A stretch of 64,000 bases of DNA, taken from Lonicera japonica (lineage: Eukaryota; Streptophyta; Magnoliopsida; Dipsacales; Caprifoliaceae). Below are positions 12,755 to 25,198 of the stretch, piece after piece (positions within the stretch are counted from its first letter, which is position 1; each line of letters begins with the position of its first letter). The notes under the pieces are model-generated. The model was not told where the DNA came from. It saw only the letters and a list, made by a program, of their open reading frames with translations, and made no database searches. Position numbers and translations under genes: made by a program. The DNA lies in NCBI GenBank assembly GCA_021464415.1, contig CM038469.1, forward strand, positions 31,192,087 through 31,256,086, in the 5' to 3' direction.

Positions 12755-14010
12755 GAGTAAATACTATCAATGGCCACTGAACTAAATTTTGTTACAATCG
12801 CATCATTAAACTTTTAAAAAGTGCTACCATTGGCCACTCCGTCAAATCCCACCGTTAATTTTTGACAAAACCGTTATCACGCGAAATTTCAAGGGCGTTT
12901 TAGTCTTTTTCCTTTTTCTTTTTTTTTCTCTTTTCTTTATTCCCTTTTTCCTTTTCTTCTACTTTTCCTTTCTTTCTTCATCTTCTTCCTCTAACTTCCG
13001 CCATTCTTCTTCTTCTTCCGAGCTTCTTCTACCATTCTTCTTCTTCTTCCGTCCCCACCTCTCATCTCCGCCACTACCGACGACGCACCTCCACCCCTCA
13101 CCCTCATCGCTGACGCGGCCGCCACCATCGCGATGAGAGGTGCCGCAGCAACCAACACACAGCGTGCCCTAGTATCTCTCTCTCTCTCTCTCTCTTACCT
13201 TGAGAGAGAGTTTTGGTTAGTTTTTTATTAATCTTCATGTAAATTCGTCGTTGGGATTTTGTAATCAAAATTTGGGGTTTTTCGAAGTCAAGATCGGAGG
13301 TATTTGATCAATGGTTGCTGTGTGATTTTGCCATACTCTGTTTCGAATTTGCTGTGTACACTTGGTAGTGTTGTACTCGGAGTATTGTTTCTGCTGTTGT
13401 TAATTTCTATTGATTCTGCTGCTGTTAATTTCGATCTATTATTGCTGGTTTTTTTGGGCGAATTTGCTGTTCTTATATTCGAAATTATTGCTATTCTGGT
13501 TTAAAAATTGATTCATCTATAATCTGTTTTGAAGAGTGGTTCTAATATGTTTTCTATTGCTGCGAAATACTTTCATAAAATATGTTCTGAATTTGTTGTT
13601 GCTGCTACATAAATCTATTCTAAATTTGTTGTTGTTGCTGCGGCGATGAGGGGTGGGGACGGAAGTAGAAGAAGAAGAAGAAGAAGAAGAAGAAGAAGAA
13701 AAAGAATGGTGGAAGAAGAAGAAGAATGGCGGAAGTTAGAGGAAGAAGATGAAGAAAGAAAGGAAAAGAAAAAGAAAAGGAAAAAGGGAATAAAGAAAAG
13801 AGAAAAAAAAAAAAAGAAAAAGGAAAAAGACTAAAATGCCCTTGAAATTTCGCGTGATAATGGTTTTGTAAAAAATTAACGGTAGGATTTGACAGAGTGG
13901 TCAATGGTAGCACTTTTTAAAAGTTTAATGATGCGATTGTAACAAAATTTAGTTCAGTGGCCATTGGTAAAATTGGCCAATAGTTCAGTGGCCATTAATA
14001 GTATTTACTC
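12755..14010. mobile_element. Long-TIR MULE-type element, Pack-MULE candidate
   Basis: 1256 bp with ends GAGTAAATAC / GTATTTACTC and the direct repeat TAAAATAAAA at 12745-12754 and 14011-14020. The inverted repeats are about 320 bp (left) and 370 bp (right), including a pyrimidine/purine-rich block with TTC/GAA repeats; the right arm has an extra ~30-bp duplication. Between the arms (about 13,074-13,640) is unique, less AT-rich sequence with a CT microsatellite (13,172-13,192) and a T-rich stretch resembling a plant 5' UTR and first intron, possibly captured host DNA. Open frames in the GAA/TTC blocks are low-complexity translation, not genes. Confidence 0.75.
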
Positions 14011-15208
14011 TAAAATAAAATACAAAAATGTGTAAAACTTAAAAAATAAGGTTCAGAATTACTGTCAGCTAAAGTATTTGTCACACAATTTGTCTTTCTA
14101 AAAAGATTAAAGAATTCTAATTATTTTTATTTCGTTGTCTAAGCAGTACCTTTTTCTTATGTTTTTTTTGGTCCATTATCCCCCGCGTACAGTTGATTAG
14201 TTCCTGCCCGGGCGTGGGGCTGTCGTCTGTCACTTAGCCTGATGAGTCCCTGCTGCCACTTAGCTCGATTAGTCCCTGCCTAGGCGTAGAGCTATAATCT
14301 GCCACTTATCCTAGCCTAGCTTAGCATCTGTCTGATCCTGTGGGATGGCGATTCATTAAGCTAAGTCACCAATTTTGAAGTGCTTGAGGATATAAAGAGC
14401 TTGATCGACTTTTTAGTCATTTCGCTTCATTAAAAAGTTGCTTCACTTCATTTTGGAGAGCATGTGAATGTTAGGAGAGTCCCAATAGCGGCACCCTTGA
14501 TGATTTGTACGATAACACAATATGCATCAATTTGCCTAGCAAGTAGCTAGAAAGGCTGTAAGGGTTAGTTTGGCCAATCAGGTTTCCATGTGAGAGTGCA
14601 CTCTTGAGTAAATACATTAGGCCAATGTGAGAGTGCACACCCCTAAGATCGCCCAGAAAGAGATTAGTCGGGTGCAAGTTAACCGGCCCAGACAATCCAC
14701 AAAAAAAGGCCAATTTGCCTAGCACTGGATTGGATTTAACTCGGTACAAAGTTGCATAGGTAAAATAACCAATTTTTGTGTCCTTGTCACAGAGAAGACA
14801 AAGCTTAAGCAACAAAAATAGAAAAAAATTCAAAATCAAATTTCTGAAAAACTCTCTTGGTGCTCAATTACAATTAGATCCAAAAATTAAAAAATCAAAA
14901 ATAGAACACACTAAACTAGAAGCCCGATCAAACAAAAGTAAAGATTGTTACTTTTGAGTGAATTATTACACAGAATCTTCTCATTAACTTGTTACTCAGC
15001 GTCATATACAAAAAAATTATGGGTAACACTAATACTACGACTACTAGTCTATTACATATGACACTCATGTTGAGGAACAACAAAAGAATTAATTGAAACC
15101 CTAAAAAACTCCTCCCCTCAATACAAAAAAAGAATTTTAAGTTCAACCTTAATAAATTACAATCACTTATAAAGTGGGGGATGGAGTGTGTAAATCTATG
15201 TTGTTGTT
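14011..15208. other. Intergenic region downstream of the O-fucosyltransferase gene
   Basis: Contains a short degenerate minisatellite (14,183-14,330) and probably the 3' UTR of the minus-strand gene ending at 15209. An open frame at 14471-14839 (minus) has no recognisable domain and I do not call it a gene. Confidence 0.5.
14183..14330. repeat. Degenerate GC-rich minisatellite
   Basis: Two to three imperfect units built on TTGATTAGTTCCTGCC / GATGAGTCCCTGCTG / CGATTAGTCCCTGCCTAGG, with CGTGGGGCTGT...CTGTCACTTAGCC between them. It stands out from its AT-rich surroundings. Confidence 0.5.
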
Positions 15209-18200
15209 CTAAGTTTGTTTGGTAAGGTTACCTTTCTCATTTCTAACATCTGCTTGTTTACACATGCAATCCGGCATGGGATATGTGTAGAGTGAGCCAC
15301 CTGGCTTTCTCGCTTCACTGCCCTTTATATCACTGTGATGAAGCATATCTTGCAATTGCCGCTTAAAATTCTCCCACCTGTTGTTAATGCCAGTCAATTA
15401 AACGAGAGTAAAGGCTGGTTAAAGGAATATATGGTTGTAAAAGGGGTAAATGTGAGGATATATCTAACCACATTACCCAACATATGTTTTAACAGTAGTC
15501 ATGCCACAAATGAGGGGCGTGCTGAGAATTTAAATGTTATATCAAGAGTTGCAAGAGCATCCACAACAGTCCAAATCTGTAGGATAAATATGATCTGTGT
15601 TGTATATTAGGCAAATGATAAATTTAAGTTCAGCTAAATTCCTTCTCATACGGACAACACTCAACAGATGCCTGTTAGGTTACAAATTTAAGTTTAGCTA
15701 AATTCTTTCTCATACGTACAACACTCAACAGATGCCCGTTAGGTTCCAAACAGACAACAAATATCCATCTGCAGGACTCCAACGATATAGACTAATGCAA
15801 AAAGTGAAACTGAGGGCCCTTTTCTCATATATTAAATTTGGGCCCTATTTTAGTCAAGTGCTTAAAATATTGACTTCCAATAAGCTATAGATCTTCTATT
15901 GTGAAAAAGGCCATGGGTCGCCCATCATGCACATCCTAAGGAGTAGCCATGTCTGTTGGGAATTCAGACAGGCAATTGATATCCGTTTGGGAATTCGGTT
16001 GTTTGTTTGAGTACCAAACAGATATCTGCCTAGACCAATTCCTTCATCATGGTTAAACTTATAAAAATCAGATCATCGCTGAGATATTATCTTACCACTA
16101 AGGAAGAAGGAAAGGAGGGGGGACATAATGGACAAAAGAAACAAGTTGAATTATTTTTCTCTTCATGCCAAAAAGTTCATGGTCCCATTAATTGGAGGGA
16201 ACAAAAATACTAGAAGCCGAGTCTAATTGATGGAGAGAGAAACTAAACAAGTTGAATTATTTTTCTCTTCATGCCAAAAAGTTCATGGTCCCATTAATCG
16301 GAGGGAACAAAAATACTAGAAGCCGAGTCTAATTGATGGAGAGAGAAACTTAGTGTCTACCTGTTATTAGGGCTATCAAAAAGTAGTGCTAGTTTTCTCT
16401 TATCAGGTTTGACTGTCTTGGAGTGTCCTTCGTAAAAGTAGCGCCTATGCCCAATCAAGAAGTGGGGGAAATTTCCGCCTTGAGTAGTGACAAACACTTC
16501 ACTGTGAAGACAAACAGTATAATCAAGAGCAGCCAACCTAGAAGAGTGCCCCTGCACCACAAACATAAAAGTAAAACAAAGATATCCTTCTGAAAATTAA
16601 AAAATTATACCTCTCTAATTGGTTTAATACAATAGGACTCTAAATAAGAAGGGACCTCAGTTGGGGACGTCTCGTCCCCTCTACATTTTCTTTGTGATCT
16701 TTCTTTATTTGTGGCAATGAAATTTCTTTTTCTTATCAAAAATAAACATAAGGGACTCCAGAATTTTACCCATATAAAAGACTAAGTAACCAACTAGGGA
16801 ACGACACGAGGTATTGGTAGAGAGACTTGGATCTTCCTATAACTTAAATTCAAGTAATTTGCTGGACCCTCTGGATATCCTTGTGTTGTACCACATTTTA
16901 CTATTGATGATAATTTTCTGGCTAGCATTAGGAATTGGCGGGGAGGGCTTAGGGATTCAGTTTCCATTGTTTTGCACATGAGCTTCTACCTCAAGTAAGT
17001 GCACCGCCCACAAGCAAGAGGTTGTGGGTTTGAAACTGAGAATGCGAGTTTCACCACATAATTAAGCATGGAGTATTCCACAGGAGCTATGGTGGAAAGA
17101 AAAATTTCAGAGGGGGGCAGATATGCAGGATCAAAACCCATCAAGGGCAATTTTAAAATTTTTAAGGGGCAGTTGATATGGGAGGGTTTACTGTACTTGT
17201 GTAGCCCACAATTACCATTGATAAAAATTCGCTCTAGTCCTTGAGTGGAGTTTTAAAAAATTAATAAACGAGTGAACTACATATGGTATTCATGATACAC
17301 ATACTCAAAAATAATGCTTGATGTGAAGCATCATCCTTCGAAAATAGGATGAAAATATAGAGGGGGGCAAGTACCAGAAACGGAGCAAGCTCTTCCGGAA
17401 AAGCGAGTGATTCCTTGGTTTCTAGACGTGGAAACATCTGCTTAAGCGGCGCCATATACTTCTCGGCCTTATAGATTTTCCCAGCCGCAACATAAACTGA
17501 TGTATTATTGTCAAAACCCATGCCCCTAAGCATCATCCCCACCTACAGAATGAAACAACATCCTATAATAACCATCAAATGGAAGACCATTAACCATGAA
17601 TTCTGTTACAAATCAAGAATTTATTATTTATGACAATAGATTGATTTATGTAATGTTAAGCATGATATTCATTACGGTTCCTTCTCCTAACAGCTTAAGC
17701 CTCTGGGAGAGATGGTTATTAACATTGGTATCAGAGCTTGGTTTTCTGGGAGGTCCAAGATTCAAGCCTTAAGCCTTAGCACCTCCATCCCCCATTTGTT
17801 AATCCGAAATTTGAAATTCGAAATTTGTCTGTTCTCCACGTGTGAGTATGGATCACACATGAGGGAGGGTGTTAAGCATGATATTCATTACAATTCCTTC
17901 TCCTAACAGCTTAAGCTTTTGGGAGAGATGGTTATTAACATGTAATTTAGTTTAGTTAGGGTATTGTTTTATTGTCTTTTGTCCAAACATACCATAGATA
18001 GGGTATTTTATTAATTAAGTCCTTCTTTTTCTTTTCTTTTATTTTCTTTCCTACATCATTACCTTAGGTTCATTTTGGGTCCTCTAATACAAACAAGTAT
18101 AGCAACAACAATTATCCATATAATTTCATATAATGGAATTCCACTAGTTCAAGCAATTCATGGGTACAACAGCCTCGTTAATTCAACAATACTTTCAGCA

Positions 18201-21200
18201 GTTTTATTTTTCATACCGCCATCCTTGATTCTGGACCACATGTGTGCACATAAGGTGGCTAGTTCTATTAGATTGAAAACAATCTAAGCAATTGAGCACA
18301 ATCAAAGATAGAAAACAAGATGGGTTCAATTGCGTTCATCAAATTTGTTATAAAACAGATACCTCTAATGGTGTTAAAGGGCATTTGCCGTCCATACGAA
18401 TTGCTCCTGGCTTTATTACTCGACCCCTCCTACGAAATTTTCCTCTCCAGCTCCTTTCTCGAGCGACATCCATTTCATGTTGTTCTTCCTCACCCCCATC
18501 ATATATACAGCATGAAAATGCAACCATATCCTTTAATAATAGCAAATCACTCTTAGATCATGAAAAATGTACCTTGCCGAATAGACTTCAGAAATTTTGC
18601 ATTGTTAGGGTGTGTTTGATAAAGAGTAGAAAAATAATTGAACACAACTAATTTAGGAGAAGTTAGAAAAAGAAAGGTGTTATTTGGTGAGATGTTCTAT
18701 TATAATTTTCGGTTTTTCCACGGAATCCAATTTGTTGGGGGATGGCTGGATGGGTAAGAAAAAAATTCCATGAGAAGAGGAAAAGATAGAGAAATCTCAC
18801 TAAACCACTCAACTTTTTTTCTAACTTCGCATAAAACTTAATTGTTTTCTGATCATTTTCCAACTCTTCCATCACCGCACCCTTCAAGTTTAAAAGAACA
18901 AAGAGCAACACCTCTTCAAAGCGGAGGTGCACAGAAACATACTTTCCCCCACTTTTAGAGCTATTCTTAACCATTCGATCAACCATTTTTGCAGCAAGCA
19001 TGCGTATGGGTTCAGAGAATCTTAGGGCTCCAAAATTGGCCAAACATCTAAGGCTTTGGATATTTGAAGGGACGTCATGGGCCAATCTGTTCGAGAAAGG
19101 TGCAATACGTACAGCCCTGCATAATGAGTGCAAACACAGTTGTTTAAAAAATGTGCTGAAAGGTACTAGAGTTCAGAGCATCCAACCCAAAACCAATTGG
19201 GGCAAGGGGTGGAGTAGCCCCTCCATCTTATGTATTGCTTCATGAGGATCCAATTTCCCAATGTGGGATTTATAATCTCAACAAAAGATTAAGGTAATTA
19301 TGGTTATGTATCACTCGATGTTCTAAAAGCCGAAGGCATAGGTTGAGGCGTTTTCCTATCAAAAGGTGAGGCGTAAACCTCAAGTTGCGAACGTGCAAAC
19401 CTTTGGAGCATGACACTAAAAACAAATAAATATAAATCACATAATCATCTAGCAAATATAAATATATATGCTCAGCACTGTATCTTGTTCACGTTGTCTA
19501 ATGGCAATAAGAGTACATACTAGCAACAAAGATGCAATCCCACAATATACAGAACCTGAGCTCTGATACCATGTTAGTAACCATATCACCCAAAAGCTTA
19601 AGCTGTTAAGTAGTGGGCTAACAATGTATATCATACTCTTCAACGCCTTCCTAAATTGTAACTTTGTTATCAATATAAATATAAGCCGGTCTTGTTTAAG
19701 GCATAAACTAAATTACAAAATTCTTTATGCTTCCCTAACTTCTCTTGCTCCACCTCTATTCTTCCTCTACTTTGAACTTGATGATGTCATTCTTAACCGT
19801 GCTACTGCACAATACTATGAAAAGGCTTTTAACTATCATCTCATTCTTTTTTCACCATAAAAATTTTGCTGTGTACCTCCGTAATTCCCCTCTCTCAGCA
19901 CTGCTTCCTCAAACTGAACTACTCATACCTTTCCTTTCTACGAGCATCATCTGTCGTATTGAACTACTCCAATTTTCAATCGCTTCTATTTTCTGCAAAT
20001 TGCTTCTCAATTCTATCATCCAGAAAATTTCCTTACTCCCCACTACCCCTTTTTGCTCGGCAATCTTCTTGTAAGTTCAAAAATCAAACCCTTCAGTGAA
20101 CAGTAATTTCCACTGAACATTATTTTGAAACTCTTTTCTTCCCCTTTTTCTGATAAGAAACAAAATTTTGTTAATGTGAAATGATTATCTTGAAAAACTC
20201 TTGGAACTCCATTTGTCGAAGACTTGTATATGCTGTTGGAAATCATATTTATCTTCTATTATATTGGTTATAAATTATATTACGCAAGTACATCCCATAA
20301 TTATAACAGATCTTTTAGATTTAAACTTAAATCAGAATTTGATTGTGTCATTTTATGTCTTTTTATTTATTTTTGGTTCCTCATTGTAAACCCAAATTTT
20401 TCTATATACATAATTACATATACACCTCTGGCTCTCACATTGAGTACACCAAAATCCAGTTACATTTTGCAACTTATGCAAATATAGACAGATCTGGATC
20501 CTATCTCACTGATTGGATATCAACATCAATGGACAATCATCTAACACTAATCTGTACAATGGCTTCAGCCTATTATATATTTCTTCCTTTTTGTTCACCG
20601 TAAATTCACATGTAACTCTTTGCTTCTTACATCTCATTTCTCAATCAAAAATTTCATGAATCCCGCAAAACTCTGTAACTGACCATTTATATTCTTTTTG
20701 AAATATATTTGTACATTCAATCACGCAAAGTAATAACTCATGCCTCAAATAGCTTAGAGAATGGAATATTCTCTTAAGACCACAAATAAAACTCAAACAC
20801 ACCTACTTTCCTCAGTTCATTGAGATTAGAATTGAACTTATAAAAAGCATCATAATATCTTGCAAAAATCAGTACACTGCAATCAAGGAAATTTGATATT
20901 TGACATCAAATTGCACAAAAGGTTATTGTGAAAAAAAATGTAATTCCTGTCCTGGAAATAAAAAAGTCAAAAGCAACATACCCCATCTCAAGTAGCTTTG
21001 GAAGGACCCTTTGAAGATAGTATGTTGGACTCGACCAACCCTTAACTCTCAAATTTACAATGTTGCTTATATTGTTGTCAAAACGCTGTAGCATATCTTC
21101 TGGGAGCTCTCTGATCACATTCACATGATTTCTTAGAGCATATATGAAGAACTCTTCATCGAATATGTCACCAAACTTGCTGTGACAATTTGAAGAAACA

Positions 21201-24195
21201 AAATTTTGTTAGATTTTGAATATTGTGCAGTGTGCAGCTTAAATAGACATGAAATAAATTTTTCTGTATACCTATTTAAGCTGATTCAAAACTGAAATTT
21301 GTATAAAATGTATATCAACAAAAAACATATTTGGAGAACTGATGGACTACAAAGGAAGGTTTTCACTACCATTGTTAATGTTTAAATGTACACTTCAGAG
21401 AGAGATTTTACAAGCCAAGCTTAAGCAATCAAAACTTATCTACGTTCGAATCATGCAAAGTCGTGATAATTATTCAGCATAAGATCCACTGATTTTTTTC
21501 TCAAAGAAACAGAAATCTTATGATCCTATCTTTATAATACGAGAGAGCTGTTTTTGAAATGTCCAATAGACATAGTAGAAGAAAAATAGGGTTTATCAAC
21601 ATATTAGACAAATGGCTGAACTAATCCGCAAACTTTCTTTCTCCCACCCAAAAGAAGAGCAAATTAGACTATTCTATGCCAATGCGTCTCTCAAACTACT
21701 TTGCAACTCTCTCTCCCTCTCTCTCTATATATATATATGTGCGTGTTTATTTGATTATGAGTGGGGAGGTTTTCGGTGTGTTTTGAGTTATGGTGCGTAT
21801 GTGTTTGGATTGAAATGGCTCTCTTTAAATTTTGCTTGTGTTTCTTCTTACAGTTTCAAATTCTTGTGCTCCTTTTGAAGTTCTTTCGGGTTTGTTGTGC
21901 TTGCTTTCAAAGAACAGTTTGTGGGTGAGTAAATATGTACGCTTGTGTAGTCCTAGTTGTGTGCAGGTTGCCGATTGAACAAATTCAGTATTTCACTTAC
22001 TTTACGTAAGTAAAAATGATTTCTCAAATCCACTTGTTTGAATCATATTTTCTGGAATTTATAATGTTTCTATACAAGTAGTCTGATACTGATATACTCT
22101 ACATCTTGCATTTAATTGAAAAATATAATTCCTTAGAGCCATCCTAGAGGAAGATGTTGGCTCACCTTAAATGACTTATCTATTCATGTTCACAATAATG
22201 ACTAAGGACTAATCTTCAGTAAAATTGCTGTTCCCCGGGCCTCCAATTAGAGAGCCTTACCGGTTTTGATTAAAGGAATATTAAATCTTTTTAAAATCTT
22301 AATTACAATTGAGAAGTAGAGTACTAGACGCAGTTACTCACCATGCTTTAGCTTTCCACGTGCAAACCAAATTTGCAATTAGGTACTGTTAGCATGATTT
22401 AAATTGTAGGCCCTCTACCAAATAGCTTAAACTTTTAGGTGAAATGATAATTTAGAATTAACAAAATAAAAATAGAATTTAAAAAAGGAAAAAGAAAAGA
22501 ATAATCCACCTGGAATCGCGCCAAACACTATTTAAATGAAATATGGGAATAACAAGAGTAGCATTCAGTAATCCTGCCACTGCCACTGCATCACATATCT
22601 GCACGCACACAAACGAAAACTTATCAGACAACTTACAAAATAAGGCAACAATTGAAGCTGCCAAAAACGTACTCCCTCTGTCTCAAATTAAGTGTCCACT
22701 TTCCTTTTCAGAACATAATCAACATGTCAAAACTCACGATGGAAAACAAGTTTTCTTCTAACCACTAGTTGTGATGAAATAAGTGCATTCTAAAAGAGGC
22801 TTTTAGGATCCACTCCCTTTAAAAAAAAATTGGCGGGTATCATCCTAAATGGTTTCTTTCTCAAGTACTGGATCCTAATTTTTTCTTAAAAGATGTTAGA
22901 GTCAAACATGGACTCTTAATTAGGGACAAATGGAGTGTGGGGTTTTCATATACCAAGTGATCCAGTTTATAACTGTATATGGACTAGAAACACTTGTATA
23001 ATGTACAATGCATCAAAATAACTACGAGTCTACAATTAATTACTTTGGGTGATTGAAAACCCAATAATGTGCCAGTTATTCTAAGTGATGGAAAACCCAC
23101 TGAAGTTTTAGCATAGACATGTAACTGAAGTTTTTCACTGAGAGCTCTGACCATAGAAGATGTAAACACATGAAAAGGACTAACATACACAATTGACTAT
23201 ATTGTCTAGGGTTAAAGACCTGATAGCAACCACTGTCCAAATAAAGACATACCGATAATCTTTGTTGGTTCAGCCCCCCATTAGCTTCGATAATAAGGAA
23301 ACCATTTGACTTTGGCAGTTCTGCGAAATCTTGAAGAACAAAAAGATTCAAGTAGAAGATTAATGATTTGTGTAAAATAAGAACAGCAGTTTCTGAAAAG
23401 TGTCTTGATTAAAAAAAAAACATAATAAAGAAACTACGTTGTCAATTTAATTGTATTGGACAGTCAAATAAAATAGAACAAAAGCAGTAACACTGCCACA
23501 TTTTATTTTATTTTTGTACATAACACTACCACATTAAATAATTTGATTTTCCAAGCAAAAAAATGACACAATGCGGTGAGACAATTACAGAACAAACAAA
23601 GGGGTTTCTCTAATAACCCCACTGGAAAAAAAATTTAAATAACTCACCCTTCTCTCTTCTTTTTTTTTTTTTGGTTTTCCACTAGGTGTCCCCACACCAG
23701 ATTGGATGCAGAACTAATCTCTGCTCGCAGATCACAATGGTTTTGTACCGACCGTGGTTCGAATTCGGTATGTCCCTGAACCATTCACCCTAACAGGTGC
23801 CTAATGGTGGACAAGCACTGGACCAGTGACCACCTCTTGTTGTTAACTTCACCCTTCTCTAATATGTAGAAAAGTAGACCGCCCCAACCATTATAAAATA
23901 TATTCCTATAGGTGCCAGGGGAGGCCAACTTCCATCCCCAGAAATGCAGTTGCACGTATAACATTGATTTTACAGTGCCAAAGGACAGTTGAACACAGGA
24001 GAAACTGTTAGACTTAACATGTTGAACAAGAAAATTTAATTTTCAAATGAAACATTGGCAGTAGAAACCCCTAAACAATCTATGCCTGACAAAGAAATCA
24101 AGATATCGTGAGTTAGATACAGTGTTCCTAGCCGCGCCAAAACCATTTTCGTTATTTGGGGAAGGAGGGGGTACTGGAATTTTTTTTATTTAATG

Positions 24196-24229
<34 letters not shown>

Positions 24230-25159
24230 ATATAACAATTGAAACTCCCTCCAAAACATTGTTGTCTAGGACAAAAGTCAGATCATAATGGAAACCACAC
24301 AGTCCTAAAAGCAATATTGTTTGGGTTTTTTTAGAGAAGATAAGATTTGTCCATGTCCGGTTCAGTATTCATGCTTGACTCGGTATTATGGTTTTGATTG
24401 TCATTTTGATTGCCGGATTTGATGTTTGTCCCTTCCTTACAAAATTTGTTCAGTGAGTAATGCTACGATCTTTCAGAATTCTTCCTTGCATTTTGATCTC
24501 CTTTGGGACAGGGTAGTGTTCTCGGCATCTTTGGGGCCTACTTCTATGGGAACTTTCATGGGTGCCTCTCTTTCATATTTGTGTCCTGATTGGCATGCAA
24601 CTTTACATTGACGGGGAATGTTTTCAGGTTTTAGTTTTCATTTTACTTTGGTGGACATCTTTTTTTGATCAGAAACCAATCTCTTGTATTATCTCCCCCT
24701 TGTATTAATAATTTCCTTCTAAAGATCCAAGAAAATTATTAGCCCTCAAGACTGTAAGAGGATTTGTTTTCACTCTGCACCCGCCAGCTCTTGAGAATTT
24801 TGCTTCAAAGAAACACAAAATAGGCCTCAACTCTATACAAAATCTTTGTGTCTGCGCCATCGTCATATGCATGAGCTAGTATATTACATATATAAACGCA
24901 TATGTGTGTGTCCATACATATATATATATCAGTGTTCAGAAAATCCTCACCTACTCAGCTCCTCAGCGCTAGGCATTGGCCTGGCACTTTGCATGGGTAG
25001 GTGGCAGCCTATGCACCGAGATTGCGGTCATTCATTTTAGTTTCAGAATTAAAATTAGATTTTTTTAGTATAATATTCTCAAAAATTATAATTAATTGGC
25101 CACCTAGGCACTGGCCCCCCCTTGCCGCCCAACTACCGTCTACCACTTTTCAGAATATT

Positions 25160-25198
<39 letters not shown>

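Noticed and set aside
13620..13913. Open frames on both strands rich in Arg/Lys/Glu or Phe/Leu
   Set aside because: They are translations of the GAA/TTC repeat block inside the MULE inverted repeat.
14471..14839. 122-codon minus frame downstream of the O-fucosyltransferase gene
   Set aside because: No recognisable domain or splice context; it more likely lies in 3' flank or repeat-derived DNA.
18292..18651. 119-codon plus-strand frame
   Set aside because: It is the antisense of O-fucosyltransferase exon 7 and flanking intron.
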